A stretch of 64,000 nt of DNA from Rhynchopus euleeides. Its lineage: Eukaryota; Euglenozoa; Diplonemea; Diplonemida; Diplonemidae. The position numbers and the translations under genes were made by a program. The DNA lies in NCBI GenBank assembly GCA_963210315.1, contig OY723314.1, positions 62,001 to 126,000 of the forward strand, in the 5' to 3' direction. Shown in pieces: positions 41,088 through 49,252 of this stretch. The notes beneath the pieces are model-generated. The model was not told the origin of the DNA and made no database searches. It saw only the letters and a program-made list of their open reading frames with translations. The first letter of the stretch is position 1; each line of letters starts with the position of its first letter.

Positions 41088-41137
41088 CCGAAGAGCGATG
41101 GTCTCCCGCTGGCGGCGCCGGATGCGCCTGAGGGCAT
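41085..41137 (-). pseudogene. 5' stub of the element 1 tyrosine recombinase
   Basis: The ATG at 41137 opens a frame (MPSGASGAASG...) that reaches the element 2 junction at 41085 after 53 bases. Joined to 39321 it is in frame with the recombinase body. Another minus frame (41004-41684) covers the same bases, so the true start is not certain. Confidence 0.5.
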
Positions 41138-41350
41138 TGCGGGCCCTGGCTGAGCGGGGTGGGGTCGAAGGGAAGTGGCGGGTGGAGGAGAAGTTGCTGA
41201 GGTGTTGTTGTTGTTGATGTTGTTGGTTGTTTTGTTGGTGACGTTGTTGATGATGTTGTGGGCGGGTGCAGGGGGGTGTGTTGGGCGGCGAGGGGCGGGG
41301 TGATGTAGAAGCGTGAGGGGGGGGTGGGTCTGAAGCCGGAAGGTGGGCAG
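41138..41350. other. Short spacer between gag-like and recombinase genes of element 1
   Basis: On the plus strand this has a run of TGTTGTTGT-type repeats (41197-41260). It lies between the gag-like stop and the recombinase start on the minus strand. Nothing else is supported. Confidence 0.4.
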
Positions 41351-42511
41351 TCACGCGCGCCCGCCCCCGGCCCTGCCGTTTCCCGGCGCCCTCGCCGGTG
41401 CCTTCGCCGCGATGCGCTGCTGGGGGGCCCGAGCAGCGGCGCGGGGGCGCGTGTGTTGTTGTTGTGTGTGGGGGGCGGCGGCCCCCGGCCCCACAGCCGC
41501 AGCCGCCCGCATCACCGGGTGGGAAGTGGGGTCCTCCTTCGCAAGGTGCCGCTCGATGGCGGCGCGCGGCACCCTGTCGCGCACGAACGCGACCTGCAGC
41601 AGCACCTGTCGCAGCAGGTGATTCCCCAGCTCCCGCTGGGGAGTGCGCCCCCAGCCAGACACGTACGCCGTGGCAAGAATCCACAGGCGCAACGCTGCGA
41701 ACGCCTCATCCAGGATGCGGCCTCCAGGGAGGTGCGACGACCCCGACACCCAGCGGGTCTCCAGCTGTAGCACCAGATACGGTGCGTCGGACTCGATCAG
41801 CGAATCCCACTCCAGGACGTCGGCTGCGTCCGCGGGGTGTCGCTCCGACCCGGGGTACGGCATCCCGGCAGACATGGCCATGGGGGACGGCGGTGCTGGC
41901 GGAGACGGTGGCGGGTGAGCCCACTGCTGCTGCTGACGTTGCACATGGTCCTGGTGCTGCCGCAGGCGAGCATCCAGCTCCAGCCGGAAGGACCTCGTCT
42001 GCTCCTCCGCACGCTCGCGGAACTCCTGCGCCTGCTGCTCCAGCGAGCGTTGCATCGCTTCCTGCGACGCCGTCACCGCGCGGGTGGCGCACTCCGTCTG
42101 GTGGACAGACATCTCCACCAGACGGGAGTACTGCCACCCGTCCGCCGGCATCCTGTACAGGACGTCGGGCCCGCGGTGCTGCTCCGTGTCGGACACGTAA
42201 TTGTACGCCTCGGACAAGCGCACTTCGTACCCCGCAGCGTTCCCCTCCTCGTCATGCGCCTGCGACAGGCGACCAGCGAACCGCCGAAACGGCTGGCTCC
42301 CGTCGACGGGTGCACAAGAGTACACCACGCAGGCGTCGACGAGAGCCGCCGCCTGGTCCCCGAGCATGCGGGCGGTCATGATCTCAGGGGCGGGAAGCCC
42401 CTGTCCTGCCGTCGCAGCCGGCGACGTCGCCCGCACCCTCGCCGTACCGACCGCTGATGGGGTGTACCCGTCGAGGTTGATGCAGTCCGGCGAGGGAGGT
42501 GGGAGAGACAT
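41351..42511 (-). CDS. Gag-like ORF1 of element 1
   Basis: First gene after the left repeat A1. An ATG at 42538 gives 395 residues; the ATG at 42511 (MSLPPPSPDC) gives 386 and avoids the repeat edge, so I prefer it. The middle (about residues 140-200) is rich in Glu, Gln and Arg and reads as a coiled coil (EQQAQEFRERAEEQTRSF), followed by a Pro-rich stretch. Then comes a folded-looking block (DAPYLVLQLETRWVSG through RAAIERHL) and a basic Ala/Pro/Arg tail that could bind nucleic acid. No zinc knuckle is seen. Position and composition suggest the structural protein. There is no sequence signature, so the call is inference. Confidence 0.55.
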   Translation of the reverse strand: MSLPPPSPDCINLDGYTPSAVGTARVRATSPAATAGQGLPAPEIMTARMLGDQAAALVDACVVYSCAPVDGSQPFRRFAGRLSQAHDEEGNAAGYEVRLSEAYNYVSDTEQHRGPDVLYRMPADGWQYSRLVEMSVHQTECATRAVTASQEAMQRSLEQQAQEFRERAEEQTRSFRLELDARLRQHQDHVQRQQQQWAHPPPSPPAPPSPMAMSAGMPYPGSERHPADAADVLEWDSLIESDAPYLVLQLETRWVSGSSHLPGGRILDEAFAALRLWILATAYVSGWGRTPQRELGNHLLRQVLLQVAFVRDRVPRAAIERHLAKEDPTSHPVMRAAAAVGPGAAAPHTQQQHTRPRAAARAPQQRIAAKAPARAPGNGRAGGGRA

Positions 42512-42534
42512 GGTGTCGGGGTGGTGAGAGTGTA

Positions 42535-42779
42535 ACAATAAAAGAAAGCGGACAAGACGAAGAGTGTTGGCCGCGGGGAGACTACCCTGATGAAGGGGGT
42601 GTTGTGTGGTGTGGTGTTAAATATATGTACAAAGTGTCCCGGGAAGGTGCATGGGCACAACATGGGGGGAGAGAGAGAGGGGAAAGGCAACAGGATTGGG
42701 GTTGTGGGGTGTCAGGGGTGATGAGGGGGATGGGGGTGTCTGCTGCCAATGGCCTTGGGTCATATTCCCTCAGTAAACT
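42535..42779 (-). repeat. Left split repeat (A1) of element 1
   Basis: On the minus strand it starts AGTTTACTGAGGG at 42779 and ends near TTCTTTTATTG at about 42535. It matches A2 at 16673-16937 and the block at 47877-48121. It includes a TATATTTAAC-like stretch (near 42620) that could serve as a promoter for ORF1. Confidence 0.75.
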
Positions 42780-42922
42780 ATGATATGCAGGCTCTTCAGC
42801 CTCCTTTTTTCTCCCCTCCCTTCGTTCTTTTTTTTTACATCGCAACAACATATGCTGGCAGAGTCAGAACCGATAGATTTTTTTTATCTCATTCATTGTC
42901 ATTCTCTCTTCCTCTCTTCTTC

Positions 42923-45900
42923 ATGACTTTTCCAAGTCACGAAGAAGACTACTTCATTATCACCATTTCCTGTTTTCAGTGTGATTCGTCGTACAACCAT
43001 TCCTTTCCATCGCCTTACAGGTACGGCCGTTTGCTGCGCCAGGCGAAGCGGGCGCGGAAGAAGACCCGTGGCGGGATGTACACCGAGGCCGCGGCGAACA
43101 CCGCCACGGGGGCTTCTGCGGCTGCGCTGAAGGCCGTCAGCGGGGTGGCCCACCCTGACCTCGTCCGCCTCTGCGCCCTCCACGCCATCCCTGTCACGGC
43201 GATGAGCAAGGGAAAGGAGGTGGCGCGGCAGAAGGAGGCGCTGACACGCAGCTTTGCTGAGAAGCTGTGTGGCCCTGGCTCTGCGGATGCCCGTGTCTGG
43301 GTGGAGCGGCTGAAGTCCGTGAAGGAGGCAGTTGGCATCCTTCCGGTTCGTTCGAAACCGCTGTCCAGATTTTTGCGGAAGGCGGGGCTGAAGCCGTGGG
43401 GGTCCGACGCTGTCTCGTCTGCGTCGCACGACGTCCGTGTGCGCTTTGCCCTGACGCAGTGGGGGCGAATCCTCCCCATTCTGCGGGAGAAGGGGCAGCA
43501 GCTGCAGCCGAGGGAGCGGCTGGGCCGCCTCGACGCCCCCACCCTGTTCGCGTTGTTGGCCAAGGCGGGCCTGAAGGTGGAGGCTGGGGAGACGAAGCGC
43601 GACCTCTCCGCCCTCCTCCTGCGCAACTGGACGGAGCAGTTGAGTGGCCATGTCGAGGCCGTGGAGGAGACCCTTGGCTTGAAGGCCCGCACCTTCCCCG
43701 ACACCATCTCGCCCTCCGTGGTAGATACAATCACGGAGCTCTACCGGAGAGTGAAGACTGCACCTGCTGCGTTGAAAGAGGAGAAGGGACAGGGTGAGGA
43801 TGGCAAGGGTTGTGAGGATGGTGAGGAGGCTGTGGATGCTGTGGATGCTGTGGAGGAGGAGGAGGAGGAGGAAGAGGAGGTGGAGGTGGGTGATGAGGCT
43901 GATCCTGAGGCAAATGATGTTGGGGCGGCTAGGATCGCTCTCCTGAATGAGCATTGTTTTCCTCTCGGCCTCCACGCCTCTCCAGGTTGTGGGCGGCAGA
44001 AGGATGGTGTGTTGCATGCGTCGGAGTCCACGCACGAGGGGGGTTGGGCTTCCCTCAACTGGTTTTTGGGTGAGTGTGGCATCCAGTTTCTCACCTTCCG
44101 GGAGATGCAGGTTTTGCAACACGAGGTCAATCCAGAGAGCTTTCACTGGACCGGTAAGTTCACGCTGGCAACGATGCAACGGGCCATCGAACAGCACACA
44201 AGTGGACTCCGGAACAATGGCTATCGGCTTCTGCCGGTAAGTAAAAAAAATACCTTTGTTGATGATCCTCAGTCTATTTCTTCCCCAGCCCTCTTTTTTT
44301 TTAACCGTCAAACTCTGCATTGGATGGTTGCCTTCCCCCTCAAAGACACCGTTGCCACATTGCAGAAGTTGACTCCAGCCCAACTGCACGCCTATCCGCG
44401 CGAAACGCTTTATTGGGTGGTTCACGACACGGACACTGCCAAGCGCGCCATTGCCGCAGGGGATCTGGATCGGGAAAGCCATGCATATGAAGTTTTTAAA
44501 CTTGTGCCGAAAGGTGTCCTCCCCACCACCAAGGCACAATTTTTTGGCACCCGACCCAGGCGCACATTCCCTGTGGCAGTGAAGTCGCGTTCTGTTGTTC
44601 GGAGCGGGCCCACAGTCCGGAAGAGAAAACGGTTTGGGGGGACTGAAGTCATTGACCTCTCCCAGGTGCCAGAGACCCCAAGAGACAAGAAGGGGCGCCT
44701 TGGACATGGGAGGTATGATACGGCTCAACTGAGTGACGAGTCATACATTCCAGCAACTTCCCAACGCCACCTCATCCCAGAGACCCTGCTGTATTTTTCG
44801 AAATACCACCATCTCCCCGTCACAGATACTGTGCAGGAAGGTGACGGCTTTTTTCTTTCCCTCCTCCGTTTCAACCGTTTTTCTGCGTACCAGTCAGTCC
44901 GCGCTCTGCGTGAGAGTGCCTTTGGTGACGCAACAAACATGAAACACGACCTGGAGGTGTACCTCATGAAAATACACAAGGATACCCTTGCTTCTGTTTT
45001 TGAAGAGAAGGGGGAGAAGAACCTGCCCGTACATGAAAGGCACCAGTCTCTCGTTCACTGGCGCAAGAGTATGTGCAAAGCGGCGGAAGATGAAAAGGTG
45101 ACCCAACGTGGTGGTTCTTTTGCCCTGCATTTTTTTGTGAATGTGCACCAGATTCGCTTGAGAATTATTACTCAGAACAAGGAAGGTAAACCCAGGGTCA
45201 GGGAGTTACGGCCTCGCACATGGTGTGAGAAGGCAAAGAACTGGGAAGCAGGAAGTACGGCTTCTCTCCCTACTATCTTCCTTTACCAGTACCGGCAGGA
45301 TACCCAAACGAATTTTTACTCCCTCCACCTCCCCACTGAGCGTGACTTTTCCCGTGCTTCAAGTGTTTTTTATAGAATTCAGAACATGGGTCCAAACGTG
45401 GAAAACGCACAAGAACAAATGGAGCAAGAGGATATGCGGAGGAAGGCGGTCCCCATGGCACTCCCCTGTCCCGGTCCACGGAGGCCCCACGTACCTGACA
45501 AGGGCATCGACAATCCCGCGTCTCGTCATGATACCCTCACGCAACGTCTTCTCTTGTTTTCCCTGAGCACAGTCAATGTGCCTGGTGATGGGAATTGCCT
45601 GTTTCATGCTTTTCATGAATGTCTCACAGGCAACCCACGTGGGGGCGCTTCCCTTCGCGAAGAAGCCGTCAATTTTGTGACTGCAATGGCGGCTTCTCTT
45701 TCATGCAGAGAGGTGCAACCGGAAGTGGAGGCGGTGAGAATGTGGGGAAATCTCCCGTACCATCCCTGCCAACCCCTTGACGACGGTAGTGAGCCATACG
45801 TGCTTACCCGTTTAAGAACGAGAAGGTATGCAGAGGATGACGAAATTTCTGTTCTTTCCACAATGAAGAATGTCTTGATCACAGTCGTCACGAACATGAT

Positions 45901-46141
45901 TTATCCTGGTAATCATGATGACTTTGCTTCAGGATTTAACAGTTATGTCCCCCTTTCTTACAACTTCACCTCCATTGACACCACCCTCCAGGATTTTCCT
46001 CCAGACAGACGTGTGACCCTGGCTAACCTGGGTCAGGCTGGGGTTGGGGATCATTTCATGTGGATCAAAGGGACACAGGCCAACTTGGAAGCCACACATC
46101 GCAAGGGTTTGCGTTCTGTTTCAACAAGAGCTGGGACCTGA
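42923..46141 (+). CDS. OTU cysteine-protease-like protein with a degenerate second OTU fold
   Basis: I prefer the ATG at 42923 (MTFPSHEED, 1072 residues). An earlier in-frame ATG (42749) lies inside the neighbouring retrotransposon repeat. A later one is at 43076, and AG at 43019-43020 (CCTTACAG) could be a splice acceptor. Order: basic then helical N-terminal region; acidic run (about residue 305-325); a region (344-470) with GGWASLNWFLGECG and a later HWMVAF that recalls a Josephin-type cysteine protease with Ser in place of Cys; a degenerate OTU fold (about 637-800; EGDGFFLSLL and TNFYSL where Cys and His would be); and a C-terminal OTU with DGNCLFHAF (Cys892) and GDHFMWIKG (His1044). OTU enzymes remove ubiquitin. 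It could be a host gene or part of a mobile element. Codon use shifts from GC-rich to AT-richer after about 43950. Confidence 0.7.
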   Translation: MTFPSHEEDYFIITISCFQCDSSYNHSFPSPYRYGRLLRQAKRARKKTRGGMYTEAAANTATGASAAALKAVSGVAHPDLVRLCALHAIPVTAMSKGKEVARQKEALTRSFAEKLCGPGSADARVWVERLKSVKEAVGILPVRSKPLSRFLRKAGLKPWGSDAVSSASHDVRVRFALTQWGRILPILREKGQQLQPRERLGRLDAPTLFALLAKAGLKVEAGETKRDLSALLLRNWTEQLSGHVEAVEETLGLKARTFPDTISPSVVDTITELYRRVKTAPAALKEEKGQGEDGKGCEDGEEAVDAVDAVEEEEEEEEEVEVGDEADPEANDVGAARIALLNEHCFPLGLHASPGCGRQKDGVLHASESTHEGGWASLNWFLGECGIQFLTFREMQVLQHEVNPESFHWTGKFTLATMQRAIEQHTSGLRNNGYRLLPVSKKNTFVDDPQSISSPALFFFNRQTLHWMVAFPLKDTVATLQKLTPAQLHAYPRETLYWVVHDTDTAKRAIAAGDLDRESHAYEVFKLVPKGVLPTTKAQFFGTRPRRTFPVAVKSRSVVRSGPTVRKRKRFGGTEVIDLSQVPETPRDKKGRLGHGRYDTAQLSDESYIPATSQRHLIPETLLYFSKYHHLPVTDTVQEGDGFFLSLLRFNRFSAYQSVRALRESAFGDATNMKHDLEVYLMKIHKDTLASVFEEKGEKNLPVHERHQSLVHWRKSMCKAAEDEKVTQRGGSFALHFFVNVHQIRLRIITQNKEGKPRVRELRPRTWCEKAKNWEAGSTASLPTIFLYQYRQDTQTNFYSLHLPTERDFSRASSVFYRIQNMGPNVENAQEQMEQEDMRRKAVPMALPCPGPRRPHVPDKGIDNPASRHDTLTQRLLLFSLSTVNVPGDGNCLFHAFHECLTGNPRGGASLREEAVNFVTAMAASLSCREVQPEVEAVRMWGNLPYHPCQPLDDGSEPYVLTRLRTRRYAEDDEISVLSTMKNVLITVVTNMIYPGNHDDFASGFNSYVPLSYNFTSIDTTLQDFPPDRRVTLANLGQAGVGDHFMWIKGTQANLEATHRKGLRSVSTRAGT

Positions 46142-46830
46142 CACAGGCCAATCAAGGGGTTGCCCCCCCCCCCCCCCCACTCCTGGTGTAGTGGTAGTGA
46201 CTACAAAAAGGACTAACATTGCAAGAAGGTGCTGGGAGGCTTGCTTTTCCATTCACTCTCGACGATCAAACCCCCCCCCCCCCCACTTCACTTTTCCATT
46301 CACTCTCGACAATCAAGCCCCCACTTCTTGACTGCCCCCCCCCCCATGTTACTTTCAACAAACTTTGCCCATCCTTCAATCTTCCATTCGATCAGTTTGG
46401 CTTTTTCCAAAGCCTCGTTTTCCTTTTATTTCAATAGTCCACACCTAAACGGCGTACGCCTTGGCAAGCGTTTGAAAGGACAGCCTTGGGATTGCAGCTC
46501 ACTGGAATCGCTGAAGGAAGCCCCCCGCCCCCCCCCCCCCCCCGCCCCCACCCCCACCCACTCTCCCTTTCACAAGTCACGATACATTCCCACACCATAC
46601 TGTTCCATGTGCACTCCATCCAACAGGACCGCCACACGTGTTAAACCCCATTCCCTGTTCCCAAGGCAGGGCAACCTTTATGGTTGAGTGGTGAGGGGCA
46701 CAAAGAGACAATAGGTTTTAATGCAGATGCGGACATGTTGGAAAGAGCTCCCCCACCCCCCAACACACCATTCTTGTGCTCCGCTCCCTTCTACTTCTAT
46801 TTCACTACCCCCCCCCCCCAACACACACAG
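46142..46830. other. Intergenic region with C runs
   Basis: Several poly(C) tracts (46158-46178, 46270-46284, 46336-46347, 46530-46545, 46809-46820) and two copies of CTTTTCCATTCACTCTCGAC (near 46242 and 46289). No credible coding frame is seen. Confidence 0.5.
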
Positions 46831-46842
46831 GCACGGGCCAGG

Positions 46843-47100
46843 ACCCGTGCAGGGTTAACCCGCCTAACAATTAGTAAAGAGTGATCACCAGTGACAACAC
46901 CCGTGCAGGGTTACCCACTTGACAATTAACAAAGAGGGCTCAACACCCGTGCAGGGTTAACCCGCCTAACAATTAGTAAAGAGCGATCAACAGTGACAAC
47001 ACCCGTGCAGGGTTTACCCGCCTAACAGTTAATAAAGAGTGATCAACGGTGACAACACCCGTGCAGGGTTACCTACCTGACAATTAATAAAGGAGGGATC
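46843..47100 (+). repeat. Imperfect tandem repeat, about five units of 46-57 bp
   Basis: Each unit starts ACCCGTGCAGGGTTAACC or a close variant, then CGCCTAACAATTAGTAAAGAG and GATCAACAGTGACAAC. The second unit is shorter. It lies 0.7 kb after the OTU gene. No function can be read from it. Confidence 0.75.
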
Positions 47101-47628
47101 AACACATGATGAGGCACGAGAGGGTGGCAAAAGGCCCCCAGACCCCAGAAATCACCGAAAAATGACATTCTCGATGTGCGGTGGGTCTGGTTTCTAGGTT
47201 TTTCGGGAGAAAATTGGCCAAAATAATTTCGGAGACAAAATTTTGTTAGGGATTTCCGTTTGCTATGCCTCCTCTAAATGCAACACTCACAGCATCGAGG
47301 CCAAGTGTTTCTCGTAGTATTTTTTGGTTTTGCTCTGAGTGAGCGGATATAACTGGTGAAAATGGGTACAGTGGCTGAATCTGGAGGTTGGGTGCGGGTT
47401 GTGTGTTCCGCATCATCCCTACAAATCAAACCAAGCCGATTGACACCGAACATTTTGTCTGACCTGCACCCATTGTTTCCTGCCTGCCTGCCTGTGTTGT
47501 GCTGCACCTGTGCCTCCCTGTTCTGTATTTTGTACCCTCAGCGGGTTCACGATACAGGGCAGTCCACTCCCCCAAAAATCACGGTCTTGACGCCCATTCC
47601 ATCCACTTTCAGTGGATGTGTTTGGGAA
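47101..47628. other. Intergenic region with a GCTATGCCTCCTCTA end
   Basis: 47262-47276 reads GCTATGCCTCCTCTA, the same 15 bases as the right end of hAT-like copy A (11671-11685). The 60 bases before it differ from copy A. It may be the end of a related transposon whose other end is not visible. The rest shows no gene. Confidence 0.4.
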
Positions 47629-48121
47629 TCATACCTTGGCCGGGCTATCGCAGACAGGGGGCACACACACGTCGACTCGGCTATAGTTCTCCTGGTGGTG
47701 TGTGTGCGCAACGACAAGAAAGGCAAAGGCAATGGGTAGTGGGGGTGTTGATGGGAAGGGGGAAGGGGGACTTCCGGTTCAGCTTTTCCTCACTTGCAAC
47801 GCGAAGGGGTTAAGAGATCCCGCGACAACCGCCAATTCAGGCTGTTGAGGCGAGGTCCGGGGGATGGAGGGTGGGACAATAAAAGAAAGCGGACAAGACG
47901 AAGAGTGTTGGCCGCGGGGAGATTACCCTGATGAAGGGGGTGTTGTGTGGTGTGGTGTTAAAGTTATATACAAGGTGTCCCGGGAAGGTGCATGGGCACA
48001 ACATGGGGGGAGAGAGAGAGGGGAAAGGCAACAGGATTGGGGTTGAGGGGTGTCAGGGGTGATGAGGGGGATGGGGGTGTCTGCTGCCAGTGGCCTTGGG
48101 TCATATTCCCTCAGTAAACTG
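47629..48121 (-). mobile_element. Solo A-B repeat pair of the element 1 family
   Basis: On the minus strand: left repeat A (48121 to about 47877), then, after CCACCCTCCATCCCCCGG, right repeat B (about 47858-47629) ending GGTATGATT. The A-B join is identical to that at 16673-17168. All internal genes are absent. It is either a non-autonomous form or the product of recombination between repeats. Compared with the block at 42535-42779 it has small differences (CCACTGG for CCATTGG, GTTATATAC for ATATATGTAC). Confidence 0.75.
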
Positions 48122-49080
48122 TGATATTTCCGAATGGAATTTTCCAGCGTCAAGATTACAAGAACAGGGTCAGTCACTTCTACCGTAGCTGCGATGCCGG
48201 TAGTTGTGCAGAAATGATCTTTTCGACGGACGCGACGCCTCCCCAGCTTGCCTGTGTCTGTGTTGCCATAGCCATGTGACAGATATTCACATAACGAATG
48301 TACTGTCACACCGCAAGGAGCTTTGGACAACGTTAAACAACAGTACACTTGCAGGTTTGGGTCAAAAATTCCAATTTCCGCTGGTCACGGGCCCCTTTCA
48401 AAACATTGACCACCTTTCGAGAATTTAGTTCTGCACCATGGATTCGAGGGACTGCGATGATTCGGAACCGAGGATGAAGACTACTGGGAAGGAACTGTGT
48501 GCTCTCTTGAAGCACTGGAATCGGCGAACTTGGACGGAACCTAAGCGCGACAGGTGAAGGGGCATCCCGAACAAAGGCATACAAAGTGGCTCTGGAGACA
48601 TTGTTGCATCTGCGACACCCTGTCTTACATCCCGCCTGGGCTCTGATCTTCACCTATAGCAATGACTAAATCCCTATCATGGGTACATGAAGCTTTTGTA
48701 GGTACATTTAAACTTGCGAACCTCTCAACGACCTGTTAATCGCCTTGTACCGAAATCTGACCCTGGGCTTCGGCCCTCACGGCATTCAGCGGGTGACCCG
48801 ATGCCGGTGTGGATGGAGAAGTGCACAGTTCTGAAACAGTGTGTCGACGAATCCGAGGAATCCAATCAGAGTAGTCCCGAGATGAAGTGGTGCAAGAACT
48901 CAAAAACTGTTTGCCTTTGGTCAAGGCCCCCTTTCCAAAAATTTGACCCGCGCAGTGGTGGCCACTCCTGAGAACCAACAGTAGCATAAGCCTACGACTG
49001 GTCCAGGACGAGGCCGACCCTGTACATAGCCTGTGTATGACTACCCTGTCATACCAGGCTGCTGCTAGTTGGCCACAAGC
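48122..49080. other. Intergenic region, no gene seen
   Basis: Short frames only, none with recognisable motifs. Two stretches, 48320-48670 and 48715-49060, share a similar ending pattern (GGGCCCCTTTCAAAACATTGACC and GGCCCCCTTTCCAAAAATTTGACC), which hints at an old duplication. Confidence 0.35.
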
Positions 49081-49250
49081 CACTGGCAGAATTCTCAGAA
49101 TTCTCCCAGAATTCTCAGAATTCCCCAGAATCTGACAGAATTCTGCAGAATTCTGTCAGAATTCTCAGAATCTGCAGAATTCTACAGAATTTCTCAGATT
49201 CTGCAGAATTTAAAAATCTGGAAATTCTGGGCATTTTTCTGTCAGAATTC
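49081..49250. repeat. AGAATTCT-rich short repeat
   Basis: A run of CAGAATTCT, CAGAATCTG and similar 9-10-bp words, each nearly palindromic, just before the 31-bp minisatellite. It is non-coding. Confidence 0.75.
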
Positions 49251-49252
49251 TG

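Larger units (their letters stand above)
36432..42779 (-). mobile_element. Tyrosine-recombinase (DIRS/PAT/Ngaro-like) retrotransposon, element 1
   Basis: On the minus strand the order is: left repeat A1 (42779 to about 42535), gag-like ORF, recombinase ORF, RT-RNase H ORF, right repeat B1 (about 36701-36467) and the first 35 bp of A2 (36466-36432), where the element is cut. B1 followed by A2 is the order seen in full at 16443-16937. It is interrupted at 39322-41087 by another element of the same class. The element moves through RT and a tyrosine recombinase rather than an integrase, so no target duplication is expected. Confidence 0.8.
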
